Of a stretch of DNA of 23,731 nt, positions 7,679 to 16,881 are shown piece by piece. The translations under genes and the position numbers were made by a program. The notes beneath the pieces are model-generated. The model was not told the origin of the DNA. It did no database searches and was given only the letters and a program-made list of their open reading frames with translations. The DNA lies in contig PBGH01000017.1 of assembly GCA_002720055.1 (NCBI GenBank), forward strand, positions 1 to 23,731. Direction: 5' to 3'. The stretch comes from Methanobacteriota archaeon (lineage in GTDB: Archaea; Thermoplasmatota; Poseidoniia; Poseidoniales; Thalassarchaeaceae). Each line of letters begins with the position of its first letter. Positions within the stretch are counted from its first letter, which is position 1.

Positions 7679-8416
7679 TTATACCGGGAAAGCATTGGCA
7701 AGAAAACCAATCACTTCGACAGTGATGGTTATTTCCTCGTCATCGTCAGCTGCAAATGGGCCTGGCTCGGCAGTATTGACATCCAAATCTACTTTGATTT
7801 CTAGTACGCCCTCCCCCCAACCAAGATTCCTCCAAGGCTGTAATACCTGGAACTCATTGACTCCTGGAACAGTGAGGTTGCCTCCGAAATAGCTCGGATA
7901 TACCATTAATGAAAGCTGAATATCTTCACAACTGCTATCTTGGCCAGATAGTATGTTGTTTTCCGATTCCCATTGGGCCGTCATATCGTTGACAATCACA
8001 CTAGCGGATATCGCATCGCATTGTGCTATTGGGTCTGCAACCGAGAATCCGTCGACAGTATCAGGTGAAACTGTGACATTTACCATTCCAACAGTATAGC
8101 CTTCCAATGGCACCATTTCAGTGTCGTCCATGTAGAACTCGACAATCCTACTTTCCTCATCTTGCCAAACGTCTGTAAATTCAGTACCCGTTAGTGTCTG
8201 GTTAAACTCGATTACCCATGATTTCTGGGTTATGGCATCCAAGCCTTTCTGATACTCCACGTTGAGCCAATCGTGAATATTAACCGCGCTTGCGATTATT
8301 GTGAAAATCGCCAGAAATATCATTGATAAATTAGCTTCTCTCAAAGCGAACAATTCCGCTGATGATTCTCTGACCCCCCTTTCAAGATAATCACCTGATT
8401 CGATTCCGTCAACCAT
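7679..8416 (-). CDS. Single-pass membrane protein B2 with extracellular PW..GWGEG domain
   Basis: 245 residues, no recognised family; paralogue of B1. A cytoplasmic N terminus of about 28 residues is followed by a hydrophobic segment (about 29-47) and a secreted beta-rich domain. Features shared with B1 are Cys133 and Cys163, the QW..EN..LSG.DSSCE pattern (148-164), YPSY (173-176), and EFQVLQPW followed by GWGEG (188-203). B2 lacks the extra cysteine pair of B1. The ATG lies eight bases after the A2 stop and is preceded by GGGGAT at a Shine-Dalgarno-like distance, the same arrangement as A1-B1. This supports a fixed A-B pair made in step. Confidence 0.74.
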   Translation of the reverse strand: MVDGIESGDYLERGVRESSAELFALREANLSMIFLAIFTIIASAVNIHDWLNVEYQKGLDAITQKSWVIEFNQTLTGTEFTDVWQDEESRIVEFYMDDTEMVPLEGYTVGMVNVTVSPDTVDGFSVADPIAQCDAISASVIVNDMTAQWESENNILSGQDSSCEDIQLSLMVYPSYFGGNLTVPGVNEFQVLQPWRNLGWGEGVLEIKVDLDVNTAEPGPFAADDDEEITITVEVIGFLANAFPV

Positions 8417-8424
8417 AAAATCCC

Positions 8425-9783
8425 CTACTGATGAATCCCCATCGCCTCGAACAAGTAAGAGATAACAAATGCGTAAAAGCCTAACATCAACATTGAAAAC
8501 GAAAAGAACCTGAATTCTCCTTCTGATATTTTATAGTCGGGGATCGGGGAAACTTCACTTATTGACTCAGATATATTCTTGCTTTTCGATATAAGCTGAT
8601 TCATAATTTTCTCCTCCCATCCAATGAATGCAACTACAGCCCCGGCAAAAACGGCAGAGGTAATCATTTCAGGTACGGGCAGTATTAGTTGGACTAGCTC
8701 TATGATCGTAGAGCTAGTTACTAGGAGTAAAAGCAATACTGTTGTCCTAGCAATAACCGAACCAGACCCAGTATTTGTGTCAACTAGGTCATAGTTCAGC
8801 ATTACAAACATAAAGAGGAGTGGAACTCCAAGGTACAGCGCTATTTGGAATGTCACAACGTACCAATTTACCCATGCGACGCTGAGCAACTCGCACGCGC
8901 TTTCAACACACGAAGTAATGTTGTCCATGTATACCAAAGTCAAGAGGTACCATAGTATCCCTAACAAGAAAATCACCCCTGTTATGTAGGTTAATCCACT
9001 GGGCCCCTTTCTGAAAGCTCTCCACATTTCTCCAAGGAATATTGCCAGAAATGTTACTGCCATCAAGGCTTCCATTGCTACTTCCGCTGTACTACTTATT
9101 TTGGTTTGCTCAACGAAATCTTCTACCATGAATCTCCCTTTGAAGACATTGCAAAGCCCACTAAGGCACATCAGCCAAAACATGTAGAATTTTCCATATG
9201 CTGCCAAGAGGAGCATGGCTGTAACAGAGGAGACGTTTCGGGATTTGGTCTCTCCGTAAATCATTTCACCGAAGAGAAATCTAAGGTATATCGGAGTCCA
9301 TATAACGTAACCTAGGTACGAGGGGATGTTTCTGACATTCCTGTAAGCAAACTCAGTGAAAATGTCAAATGGGATCATGACCATTCCGAGTAATAGAACA
9401 ATAATTCCCAGTATCCTAACAACCGACTTTCTCTGAATTATCGGAAAGGGATAGATTAGTGGTAATATCCCCAATCCAATGGTATAACCACACTCAAAAG
9501 ACCTTTGTCCGTAAGTTAGGAACGTATAGAAAATCTCTCCTCCATAGTTGTTATACACTCCAGTGGCTCTTGTTACAACCCTGTATTCAATTAGGGACAC
9601 AAACAAGTATTGTAAACCAAGAAATATTAGAATCCAAGAGATGATATATCCCGCTAGACGCTCATTCCACATTCTTTCTTTCGCTCTAGTTACCAAAAAC
9701 AATGCCATTATCCCAAGACAAATGTGGACAAAAGAAGCTATGGGTGTCAATGAGTTTAATGATTCAAAAGACTCCTCAACCAT
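8425..9783 (-). CDS. Multi-spanning membrane protein A2, about 12 helices
   Basis: 452 residues, no recognised family; paralogue of A1 and almost the same length. About 12 hydrophobic segments are visible. Motifs shared with A1 are LPLIYPFPIIQ (107-117), SCVESACE (291-298), ELVQLILPVPEMITSA (362-377) and GWEEKIM (388-394). The PYPIIQ/PFPIIQ and GWEE(R/K)IM motifs are followed by basic, polar stretches, as expected of inner loops, while the Cys-containing loop is probably outside. The order and spacing of these motifs are the same in both copies, so the two are homologous along the whole chain. The first gene after tRNA-Gln on this strand; an A+T-rich TATA-like stretch lies at about 9808-9817, some 29 bases before the ATG. 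Confidence 0.76.
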   Translation of the reverse strand: MVEESFESLNSLTPIASFVHICLGIMALFLVTRAKERMWNERLAGYIISWILIFLGLQYLFVSLIEYRVVTRATGVYNNYGGEIFYTFLTYGQRSFECGYTIGLGILPLIYPFPIIQRKSVVRILGIIVLLLGMVMIPFDIFTEFAYRNVRNIPSYLGYVIWTPIYLRFLFGEMIYGETKSRNVSSVTAMLLLAAYGKFYMFWLMCLSGLCNVFKGRFMVEDFVEQTKISSTAEVAMEALMAVTFLAIFLGEMWRAFRKGPSGLTYITGVIFLLGILWYLLTLVYMDNITSCVESACELLSVAWVNWYVVTFQIALYLGVPLLFMFVMLNYDLVDTNTGSGSVIARTTVLLLLLVTSSTIIELVQLILPVPEMITSAVFAGAVVAFIGWEEKIMNQLISKSKNISESISEVSPIPDYKISEGEFRFFSFSMLMLGFYAFVISYLFEAMGIHQ

Positions 9784-9835
9784 GATTTACGAATTTGTCG
9801 AGAGCGTTATTCAATTTGAAATATCTTACTATTTT

Positions 9836-9911
9836 TGGTAGTCCCGCCCGGATTCGAACCAGGGTCCCCGGGACCAAAACCCGAGATGATGGACCACTAC
9901 ACTACGGGACT
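9836..9911 (-). tRNA. tRNA-Gln (anticodon TTG)
   Basis: Complete cloverleaf on the minus strand. The acceptor stem AGTCCCG (9911-9905) pairs with CGGGACT (9846-9840). The anticodon stem TCGGG/CCCGG encloses loop TTTTGGT with anticodon TTG. The T arm is CCTGG, TTCGAAT, CCGGG. The discriminator is A (complement of 9839), and CCA is encoded at 9838-9836. There is no intron. A TATA-like element lies about 30 bases before it. The duplicated membrane cluster begins 52 bases beyond its 3' end. Confidence 0.97.
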
Positions 9912-9935
9912 GTGGTCTCTCCTCTAGGGCCAGAC

Positions 9936-9946
9936 TATTGTATTTG
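9936..9946 (-). promoter_or_regulatory. TATA-like element of tRNA-Gln
   Basis: The minus strand reads TCAAATACAAT, centred about 30 bases before the first base of the tRNA. It overlaps one arm of the inverted repeat described at 9944-9966. On the plus strand the same stretch (TATTGTATTT) could also act as a TATA element for the protease gene. Confidence 0.4.
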
Positions 9947-9966
9947 ACGGGACTTCAAGCCGTCAA
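9944..9966. promoter_or_regulatory. Perfect 7-base inverted repeat between divergent tRNA-Gln and protease genes
   Basis: TTGACGG (9944-9950) and CCGTCAA (9960-9966) are perfect reverse complements separated by nine bases, with centres 16 bases apart. It lies 15 bases before the outer start codon of the protease gene and touches TATA-like sequences on both strands. That position suits an operator for a dimeric regulator. A transcribed hairpin is the alternative. Confidence 0.45.
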
Positions 9967-9981
9967 TATCAAGCCATCCGG

Positions 9982-12900
9982 ATGTTTCCCAGAGTCATGC
10001 GAGGCAGATTTGCTATGATAGTCCCACTAGCTCTCTTAGCCTCAATTATGCCCTTATCCCCCACAGTTGCGTCGGAAGAAATATTCACACAGCCAGACTC
10101 AGCCCTTTTCGATGATCAGATAAATGATATTTCCCCGGGCAGCCCATGGTTGGATCATTCTTTGACCGAGAAACATCTATCTAACCAAGAGAGATTAAGG
10201 ATTACCGCAATCACTGCTTCATTGGACCATTTGGACAATTGGCAGAGAAAGGTAGGCGCGATCGACAGACAGGCACCTTCTGGCCCTGGAGAGTCATTGG
10301 TCAGAGGCGATTTGAACACAGACTCAATCGAGCACCGCACATTCTGGGTCAACTCAACTCTACTGCCAAAAATATTCGGAGTTCCAGGCCTGATTGCACT
10401 GATCGATGCAGAGAGGTTGCCCGAGCCCTACTGGGAACTCGATTCAGGCCCATCCCCGGATTCTGTAAGGACGGGCGAGATCCATGGAGCAAATGACGCT
10501 TGGGAATTGGGTTACTCCGGTGAAGGAATCATTGTGGCTGTAGCAGATACGGGAGTGGACTTCGCTCATCCTGACCTAAATGGGACTCAGGCCAGGGTAG
10601 ACTTCGAAGAATCGAAGTATGATGGTTGGCCACTGATGTTCGACCACAACAGCATGTACTCTTGGGTCGTAGATGGCGAGGCATATCCAGATGCCAATAC
10701 CTGGTATGCAGATACTTCCACGGTAGATTTCGATAATGACAGCAACGGGGTACTGGATAACACGGGTTACAATATTAGCGGGATCAATCAGTCATTATCA
10801 GGAGTATACCATCTGGGAGAACACCCAGATTGGAGACTCAGGGACAAAGTAGGGGGAGAAGTCCCCATTCTGGTGGTGGATGAACTGATTGCAGGTGTAT
10901 ACGAGACTGTCTGGCCGGATATAGACAGGGATGGATCGTTCGGCAATGAGACCCCAATGAGACCCGGTGAAGAGACCTCTGGAATGGATACAGATGGGGA
11001 TGGTCTCTGGGATATTTCTGCTGGCTTAGTTTACTGGGTTTCAGATGGAGACAATGGAGTCCCCTACGGAGCTACCTACTCAGCACGTCACGGCTATTCG
11101 GACAGGGTTGCTGGAGCTGGCAACCTTACTCTATTCATGCTCGAGTCTGGAAGCCACGGAACCCTGTGTGCCAGTGCTATCTCTGCTCAGGGAGTAGTAG
11201 GTGAAGGCAAGGTTCTGGGAATGGCGCCAAATGCTACAATCTCCTCTATAGGTAATCACTATTCGGGGGGGCACTCACTAGATGCATGGAGATTTATAGC
11301 CGAGGGTTACGATGGAGACCCAAATACTCCAGACCAGCCACATATGGGGTCATTCTCATTTGGTTACTCATCGGTCGATGACTCTGGTGCGGACGGATAC
11401 TCATTATACCTAGATTGGATTACCAGGGTATACAATTCCAATGCCTCATATTCAGTGGCAATTGGAAACGGAGGGCATGGATTCGGGACCACAAAGGTAC
11501 CGGGGGCAGCTCATGGCGTCTTTTCCGTGGGGGCCTTCAGTAGCCGTTCCTCGGACTCATGGGGCCAGAGCGCTCCTTGGTCAAACAGGGGTCCAAACGT
11601 CGTAGGTAGGATGGATCCGGACCTAGTAGCAGTAGGCTGGTCAGCTACAGGTGACATGCCTTTGAATAATTACGAAAATGCGAATGATGCATGGACCACC
11701 TGGGGTGGAACAAGCTTAGCTACTCCCGTGGTCGCAGGACTACTTGCTCTTGTAGAGGAAGCATGGCATAAGAACCTGGGGACCCATCCCCAATCGCAGG
11801 AGCTTCGCGATTTCGTCTTATCAACCTCAGATGATAGAGGCTACGAGCCATTCGTCCAGGGAGGGGGGTGGATGAATGCATCTAGGGCGGTGAGGACACT
11901 AGAAGGCGAAAATGGAACCTGGTCAGTAAGCCCTTCCCAATGGAACACTGGATCGTTCCATGGCAAACACAGGGATGCGAACATCAACTCCATACTCCCT
12001 GGCCAGTCTCAGTCTTTCGATGTTCAATTCAATAATCCAGGGGGCACTGAGCTGCAACTCAACCTTACGCCCGTAACCTTCCAGGCTTTGGAGCACACAG
12101 TCATGGTTTGGAACAGTACTGGAAATGGATCTGAAGGTGGTGAGAACGACTCTTGGGACGGGCACCAAGGGGAAAGGCCGGATCTGCTCATACCATTGCA
12201 CATCGCCAATGATTCCTCCATCCAACTACCCGAAGAGACAGTTCAGCTTAGGGCCAGAGCCACTATTCAATACGAGGCATTCGACCATGATCTGGATAGA
12301 TCCTCTATGGAGAGGGTTTACCTGGAGGTATTCCGATGGACAGACTTTGATGGCGACGGCATATACCATAATGACTCGGATTCAGATGGCATGGTGGATG
12401 AGTCGGAGTGGAATGAATCGGATGAGTTGGAGGAAGTTACCTACTGGCGTTCACATGGGCCACAGGCTGAGGTAAGGATCGGCCTCCCTTTCGAAGATGC
12501 AAGGGATGGCCTATTTCTGGGAGTATGGCGGTTCGACTCTGAGCCATCAGGACTCGAATCGGTTAGAATAGAGGTAGACTGGACCGCTTTCGGGATCACT
12601 CATGACAATTGGATAGCGGTCGACTCTCAAGTCATTATCCAATCGCACACTAATATTTCCTCAAATGTGGAAATAAGTGTTCCAGCGAATGCATCCTCGG
12701 GGATAAGGCAGCACGGAATCATGGTTGAAACCAATCCTGATAACAACAGCACTTATTCACGATCATGGACCCTTCCGATTGTCACCAATGTCCCATGGGA
12801 AGGCCCATTCTCCATTACTCCGAGGCCATTGGACGGTAATGTCTCCAACCAGACACTTTACACAGAGTCTTGGATAAGTGGAGCAATGCGGTGGTCTTGG

Positions 12901-15900
12901 AGGCCAGAGAGCGGAGACTGGAGATTTTTGACAGTAGAATGGCCGGATGAATTGAGCCATAGTGGAGCCATCGTCTTGGATGTCGATTGGGAAGATAACC
13001 CACATACGGACATCGATGTCCTCTGGCTCTCGGAGACTCAACATGGTTACACGGACGATGATCCAGACGCATATGGGCCTAGCACATTCTTCATTGAGGA
13101 GAGATCGACTAACAACCATGCCACGAGTGGACAACACAACTGGGGGACATACACTGGGACCTCTAGGGAGACCTTCGTAGTTCCTGCCACGCCTGGAACT
13201 CACCAGATGGTCCTCCACACGGCGTTGCATGGGGTCGAATCAAACGACAATCCCCTGAATATCTCTGTAGGATATATCGCATCGGAAGCATCTGGCTTCT
13301 CAAAGTCAGTCTCAAATTGGGATGAATCCGATGGAAATGACACTGCCTTGGTAGTCTCTACGATACCTCTGCCTGTGGAGTCCGTATCCGCTCAGGGATG
13401 GGTTCAGCCAGTTAATCTGGATAATCAGACTGCCTACCAGGACGAACCAGATGATAAGATGACAGCATCTTGGTGGCATAACATTTCAATCGAGAATGCA
13501 ACAGAGCTTAGTATTTCTATGGATTCGTATAATAGTGTAGATTTGGACCTATTCCTATTCAGGGATGATGATGGGGATGGGGAATTCTCTTCCGGAGAGG
13601 AAGTTAGGAGGTCTTGGAGCAGTACTTCCTCCGAATCGATCACAATCGAGAATCCTGAGGACGGACTCTACGGAGTAGCAGTCCATGGTTGGTCTGTAGA
13701 CGGTTTATCCGCCAGTTTCTGGATCGACATCGACATCGTCGCAGGCTCATCTCTGGACGTGACCGGCTTCCACTCCTTGGATGATTCGAATATTACAAGC
13801 CTATGGCCTTCCGGATCAGAATCACTAGGTGGACTAGTCCCTTCCGGGGCCGTCGAGCTGAATATCAGTTTTCTGAGACCACCGGAAGAGGGAAATTGGA
13901 CAGGTTACATCGATATCCAGCTAATGGGTGGAGCTATGATCAGACTGCCTTTCGAGTATGAGCTAATTGAGCTGGACCCTGAGATTTCTTTCACAGCCCC
14001 CCAGAATAACACCGAGTCAAACACCCTAGTTCCAATAAGCCTACACGCAAGAGACATTGGCATCGGCTTCCCGATATCCCAACTTTCTTGGACTTGGCCG
14101 TCAAACAACTCTTCCTTCGAAGCAGATTCGGTATGGGGCTTGACGGTTAACGGGACGATCATGAACCTCACGTCATTTTGGAATGGCGTTTCAGAATGGA
14201 ATGGGACAACCCTGCTAAGAGAGGCATGGGTGAACTCATCATTGCCCAATATGGAGCAGTGGTTCGATTTCCATGCTACCGTAATGGATGCTTCCGGGAG
14301 GTCATCAGAAGACCATCTCCGGATATCATTTGATGTCACAGCCCCTAATCTGGTGGTCTTTGGGGTCCCATGGATTTCCAGCTCACAAGAAATTTATTTC
14401 TCCGTTCAGACCGAACCGGGATCAAATCTGTCGATCAACAACCAGAGTGTGGAACTGAACTCATCAGGTTTCGCAAACCTGACATTATCACTGGAGAAGT
14501 CCCAGATGGGGTTCTATGTAGGCCCCGATGAATCACAGGTATTCTATTACAACCCCGAAAGCAACGTCTTCACCATCAAATCGACGGATTCCGCTGGCAA
14601 CTCTGCCACTTCTTCACACCAGGTTGTTTTTGATCCAGACCCCCCATCAAATGTAACGTTCATTTCCCTACAAGACCAGGCAGGCTTCTCCTACTCCATT
14701 ATGGACCTAGTGCATCCCGTCAATATCACCAGCGGGAATCTAATTCTCGACATTCCAGCTGACTCAATGGAATACTGTGTTTCAGTATTCTACTACTTAT
14801 GGGTCCAGACCTCAGAGTGCAATTCTGAGATCCCAATCCCGAGCGTTATCAACCAAAGTACTGGGATGCCCATTCCCGGAGTATCTGAATACCCCTCATC
14901 AAAAGAGATTTCAGTCCCCATCGATCTCCTAGGGCCCGGAGAGGGAGAATTGGTGATATTAATCACGATTCTGGATTGGGCTGGGAACTATTTCGAGAAA
15001 GACTGGAGTATCTCATTGGATGCGACCCCCCCGGTCATTTCTTGGGCTACTTTCCCCTCTTCTGGTAGCGGGGCCCTCGAAAGCCAGTTCCAGAACATAT
15101 CCTGGTGGTCCTCAGAAGAGGTAATCCTCAGTTTGGAGGTCAATGGCCTTGAGATGCCGATTCAGAACGGCTCTTCGGGTTCATTAAGCGTGACGTTTAA
15201 TGCTACAGGCCCCCAATCACTTTGCATCCGGGCAATCGATGGAACAATCGAGCAAGAGAACCGTAACGTATTCCTAGAATGTCGCTACTACCTACTTTCC
15301 GAGTCCATATACGACACTTCCGTGTCTAGTGGCAACATGGACCTAGTATCTCTGGATAGCATCGACATAGCACTTTCAAGGCATTGGTCCCAAGAGATAA
15401 GATGGAGAAGCATCACTACCGGGGCTTCTGGAGTGATCGAGCCGGGAGAAGGCACAGTCATACTGCCTTTGGAACTCACGGAGGGTACGAACGAATTCGT
15501 AATCGAGGTCGACTCGCTGGACAGCACGGACTCGTACACGATAACCCTGGAGAGGGACTCGACCCCACCAATACTGGAGTTCTCGGAATTACAGTATCGC
15601 GAGTCACCTCTGACTACTTCCAGAGAGATCTCTGGAGTTTGCGAACCCGGGCTCCTAGTTAGGATAAGCAGCGTAATTCAATCCCGGGACGTCCTGTGTC
15701 CCGATTCCGGCTCTTTCGACGTAAACATATCCGTCCCAAGCGAATCCGGCTCTTACGAGATTTCCGGCATCAGCGTAGATGAGGCCAAGAACTCCAAAAA
15801 CTACCAAATAACCGTCGAAAAACAGGATTGGGTAGATTGGGCCATTACGGACGCGAGTGAAAGTGGCCCCATGCTATGGTGGCTCTCACTAGTGGGATTG

Positions 15901-15969
15901 GTGGTAATTTCAGTGATAGTTGGAGTCACACTCAAGTTATCCCGAGTAAGGAGCGAGGGGCGATCGTAA
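9982..15969 (+). CDS. Large secreted, membrane-anchored subtilisin-like serine protease (S8)
   Basis: 1995 residues. A signal peptide (hydrophobic core about 11-24, cleavage near TVASEE) is followed by a likely prodomain (about 65-160). The S8 catalytic domain has Asp189 (VAVADTG), His392 (SHGT), oxyanion Asn496 (IGNGG) and Ser578 (GGTSLATP), all intact. Asp and His are 203 residues apart, against about 32 in subtilisin. The insertion carries calcium-loop-like DTDGDG near 337-342, recalling the pyrolysin and tripeptidyl peptidase II group. Beyond about 640 come beta-rich domains, a PPC-like domain (about 1154-1260), Ig-like repeats with D.TPP motifs, a transmembrane helix (about 1964-1985) and a short basic tail. 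It should degrade extracellular protein at the cell surface. An ATG at 9997 (MRGRFAM) is an alternative start giving a tighter signal peptide. Confidence 0.9.
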   Translation: MFPRVMRGRFAMIVPLALLASIMPLSPTVASEEIFTQPDSALFDDQINDISPGSPWLDHSLTEKHLSNQERLRITAITASLDHLDNWQRKVGAIDRQAPSGPGESLVRGDLNTDSIEHRTFWVNSTLLPKIFGVPGLIALIDAERLPEPYWELDSGPSPDSVRTGEIHGANDAWELGYSGEGIIVAVADTGVDFAHPDLNGTQARVDFEESKYDGWPLMFDHNSMYSWVVDGEAYPDANTWYADTSTVDFDNDSNGVLDNTGYNISGINQSLSGVYHLGEHPDWRLRDKVGGEVPILVVDELIAGVYETVWPDIDRDGSFGNETPMRPGEETSGMDTDGDGLWDISAGLVYWVSDGDNGVPYGATYSARHGYSDRVAGAGNLTLFMLESGSHGTLCASAISAQGVVGEGKVLGMAPNATISSIGNHYSGGHSLDAWRFIAEGYDGDPNTPDQPHMGSFSFGYSSVDDSGADGYSLYLDWITRVYNSNASYSVAIGNGGHGFGTTKVPGAAHGVFSVGAFSSRSSDSWGQSAPWSNRGPNVVGRMDPDLVAVGWSATGDMPLNNYENANDAWTTWGGTSLATPVVAGLLALVEEAWHKNLGTHPQSQELRDFVLSTSDDRGYEPFVQGGGWMNASRAVRTLEGENGTWSVSPSQWNTGSFHGKHRDANINSILPGQSQSFDVQFNNPGGTELQLNLTPVTFQALEHTVMVWNSTGNGSEGGENDSWDGHQGERPDLLIPLHIANDSSIQLPEETVQLRARATIQYEAFDHDLDRSSMERVYLEVFRWTDFDGDGIYHNDSDSDGMVDESEWNESDELEEVTYWRSHGPQAEVRIGLPFEDARDGLFLGVWRFDSEPSGLESVRIEVDWTAFGITHDNWIAVDSQVIIQSHTNISSNVEISVPANASSGIRQHGIMVETNPDNNSTYSRSWTLPIVTNVPWEGPFSITPRPLDGNVSNQTLYTESWISGAMRWSWRPESGDWRFLTVEWPDELSHSGAIVLDVDWEDNPHTDIDVLWLSETQHGYTDDDPDAYGPSTFFIEERSTNNHATSGQHNWGTYTGTSRETFVVPATPGTHQMVLHTALHGVESNDNPLNISVGYIASEASGFSKSVSNWDESDGNDTALVVSTIPLPVESVSAQGWVQPVNLDNQTAYQDEPDDKMTASWWHNISIENATELSISMDSYNSVDLDLFLFRDDDGDGEFSSGEEVRRSWSSTSSESITIENPEDGLYGVAVHGWSVDGLSASFWIDIDIVAGSSLDVTGFHSLDDSNITSLWPSGSESLGGLVPSGAVELNISFLRPPEEGNWTGYIDIQLMGGAMIRLPFEYELIELDPEISFTAPQNNTESNTLVPISLHARDIGIGFPISQLSWTWPSNNSSFEADSVWGLTVNGTIMNLTSFWNGVSEWNGTTLLREAWVNSSLPNMEQWFDFHATVMDASGRSSEDHLRISFDVTAPNLVVFGVPWISSSQEIYFSVQTEPGSNLSINNQSVELNSSGFANLTLSLEKSQMGFYVGPDESQVFYYNPESNVFTIKSTDSAGNSATSSHQVVFDPDPPSNVTFISLQDQAGFSYSIMDLVHPVNITSGNLILDIPADSMEYCVSVFYYLWVQTSECNSEIPIPSVINQSTGMPIPGVSEYPSSKEISVPIDLLGPGEGELVILITILDWAGNYFEKDWSISLDATPPVISWATFPSSGSGALESQFQNISWWSSEEVILSLEVNGLEMPIQNGSSGSLSVTFNATGPQSLCIRAIDGTIEQENRNVFLECRYYLLSESIYDTSVSSGNMDLVSLDSIDIALSRHWSQEIRWRSITTGASGVIEPGEGTVILPLELTEGTNEFVIEVDSLDSTDSYTITLERDSTPPILEFSELQYRESPLTTSREISGVCEPGLLVRISSVIQSRDVLCPDSGSFDVNISVPSESGSYEISGISVDEAKNSKNYQITVEKQDWVDWAITDASESGPMLWWLSLVGLVVISVIVGVTLKLSRVRSEGRS

Positions 15970-16014
15970 CCTGCATATGCCAAAACTCATTTCATGGTTC
16001 GCGTTGGGCGATGT

Positions 16015-16863
16015 ATGACAATCCGCTCTGTCGGGGTAGTTGGCTCAGGGCAGATGGGAAATGGAATCTCCCAGGTAGCCGCTTGTAGCGGCTTAAATGT
16101 CACAATGGTAGATATCAACGAACAATTCCTTGAGAGAGGGATCACCGCCATCACAAACTCCCTAGCCCGCTTAGTATCCAAGCAGAAGATGTCACAGGAT
16201 GACGCGGACTCCGCCATCTCCCTTATAGCCACGTCTACCTCTCTGGAGAGCCTAGCGGAGTGCGATTTGGTAGTAGAAGCCATTCCCGAGGTCCCTGAAA
16301 TGAAATTCTCCACATTCAAAGAACTGGATGAGATATGCAAGCCAAAAGCGATCCTAGCCAGCAATACATCGAGCATCTCAATCAACGAGATAGCAGCTAA
16401 AACCAACCGCCCAGAACGAGTAATAGGGATGCACTTCATGAATCCAGTCCCGATAATGGAGCTGGTTGAAGTAATAAACGGGAGGGAAACTTCCGAAGCA
16501 GTTACTTCGGGAGTTATGTCAATATCAGAAAAGATGGGCAAGATTCCCCTCTCGTGCCAGGATTCTCCAGGCTTCGTGAGCAATCGAATTCTAATGCCCA
16601 TGATAAACGAGGCCATTCTTACCCTCCAAGAGGGGGTAGCCGAGCCGGAAGCAATAGATGGAATCATGAAACTGGGAATGAACCACCCAATCGGCCCCTT
16701 GGCCCTAGCAGACCTAATCGGATTGGATACGGTTTTGCACATCATGAACGTACTAAGGAGGGGCATGGATGACGACAAATACGCCCCCGCCGAACTTCTC
16801 GAGAAAATGGTCGAAGAGGGGTCCTTGGGGAGGAAATCAGGCTCTGGTTTCTACTCCTACTAA
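16015..16863 (+). CDS. 3-Hydroxyacyl-CoA dehydrogenase (3-hydroxybutyryl-CoA dehydrogenase type)
   Basis: NAD-dependent oxidation of 3-hydroxyacyl-CoA to 3-ketoacyl-CoA, the third step of beta-oxidation, or the reverse in butyrate-type pathways. With 282 residues it is a single-function enzyme without a fused enoyl-CoA hydratase. It has the nucleotide-binding GSGQMG (10-15), Asp33 (prefers NAD over NADP), ASNTSS (115-120), catalytic His140 in HFMNPVP and Glu152 in LVEVI with the usual 12-residue spacing, and DSPGFVSNRI (183-192). An in-frame ATG at 15994 would add seven residues; I chose 16015 because the family begins just before the Rossmann strand and a TATA-like TGCATATGC (15972-15980) would place the transcript start after 15994. 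It probably acts with the acyl-CoA dehydrogenase at 2804-4060. Confidence 0.92.
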   Translation: MTIRSVGVVGSGQMGNGISQVAACSGLNVTMVDINEQFLERGITAITNSLARLVSKQKMSQDDADSAISLIATSTSLESLAECDLVVEAIPEVPEMKFSTFKELDEICKPKAILASNTSSISINEIAAKTNRPERVIGMHFMNPVPIMELVEVINGRETSEAVTSGVMSISEKMGKIPLSCQDSPGFVSNRILMPMINEAILTLQEGVAEPEAIDGIMKLGMNHPIGPLALADLIGLDTVLHIMNVLRRGMDDDKYAPAELLEKMVEEGSLGRKSGSGFYSY

Positions 16864-16881
16864 TCGCATCACTCGCGTGCG

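Larger units (their letters stand above)
4495..9783 (-). repeat. Duplicated A-B gene cassette flanking gene C
   Basis: Two homologous gene pairs lie in the same order and orientation: A2-B2 (9783-7679) and A1-B1 (6632-4495), with gene C between. In both copies the B start lies eight bases after the A stop and has a purine-rich ribosome-binding sequence. The copies are related by protein motif and length. I see no long stretch of identical DNA, so the duplication is old, or the two copies were acquired separately. Confidence 0.75.

Noticed and set aside
4061..9911. Provirus or integrative element next to tRNA-Gln
   Set aside because: No integrase, capsid, terminase or replication gene was seen, and no direct repeat of the tRNA 3' end at the far boundary. 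Only a loose island hypothesis is kept.
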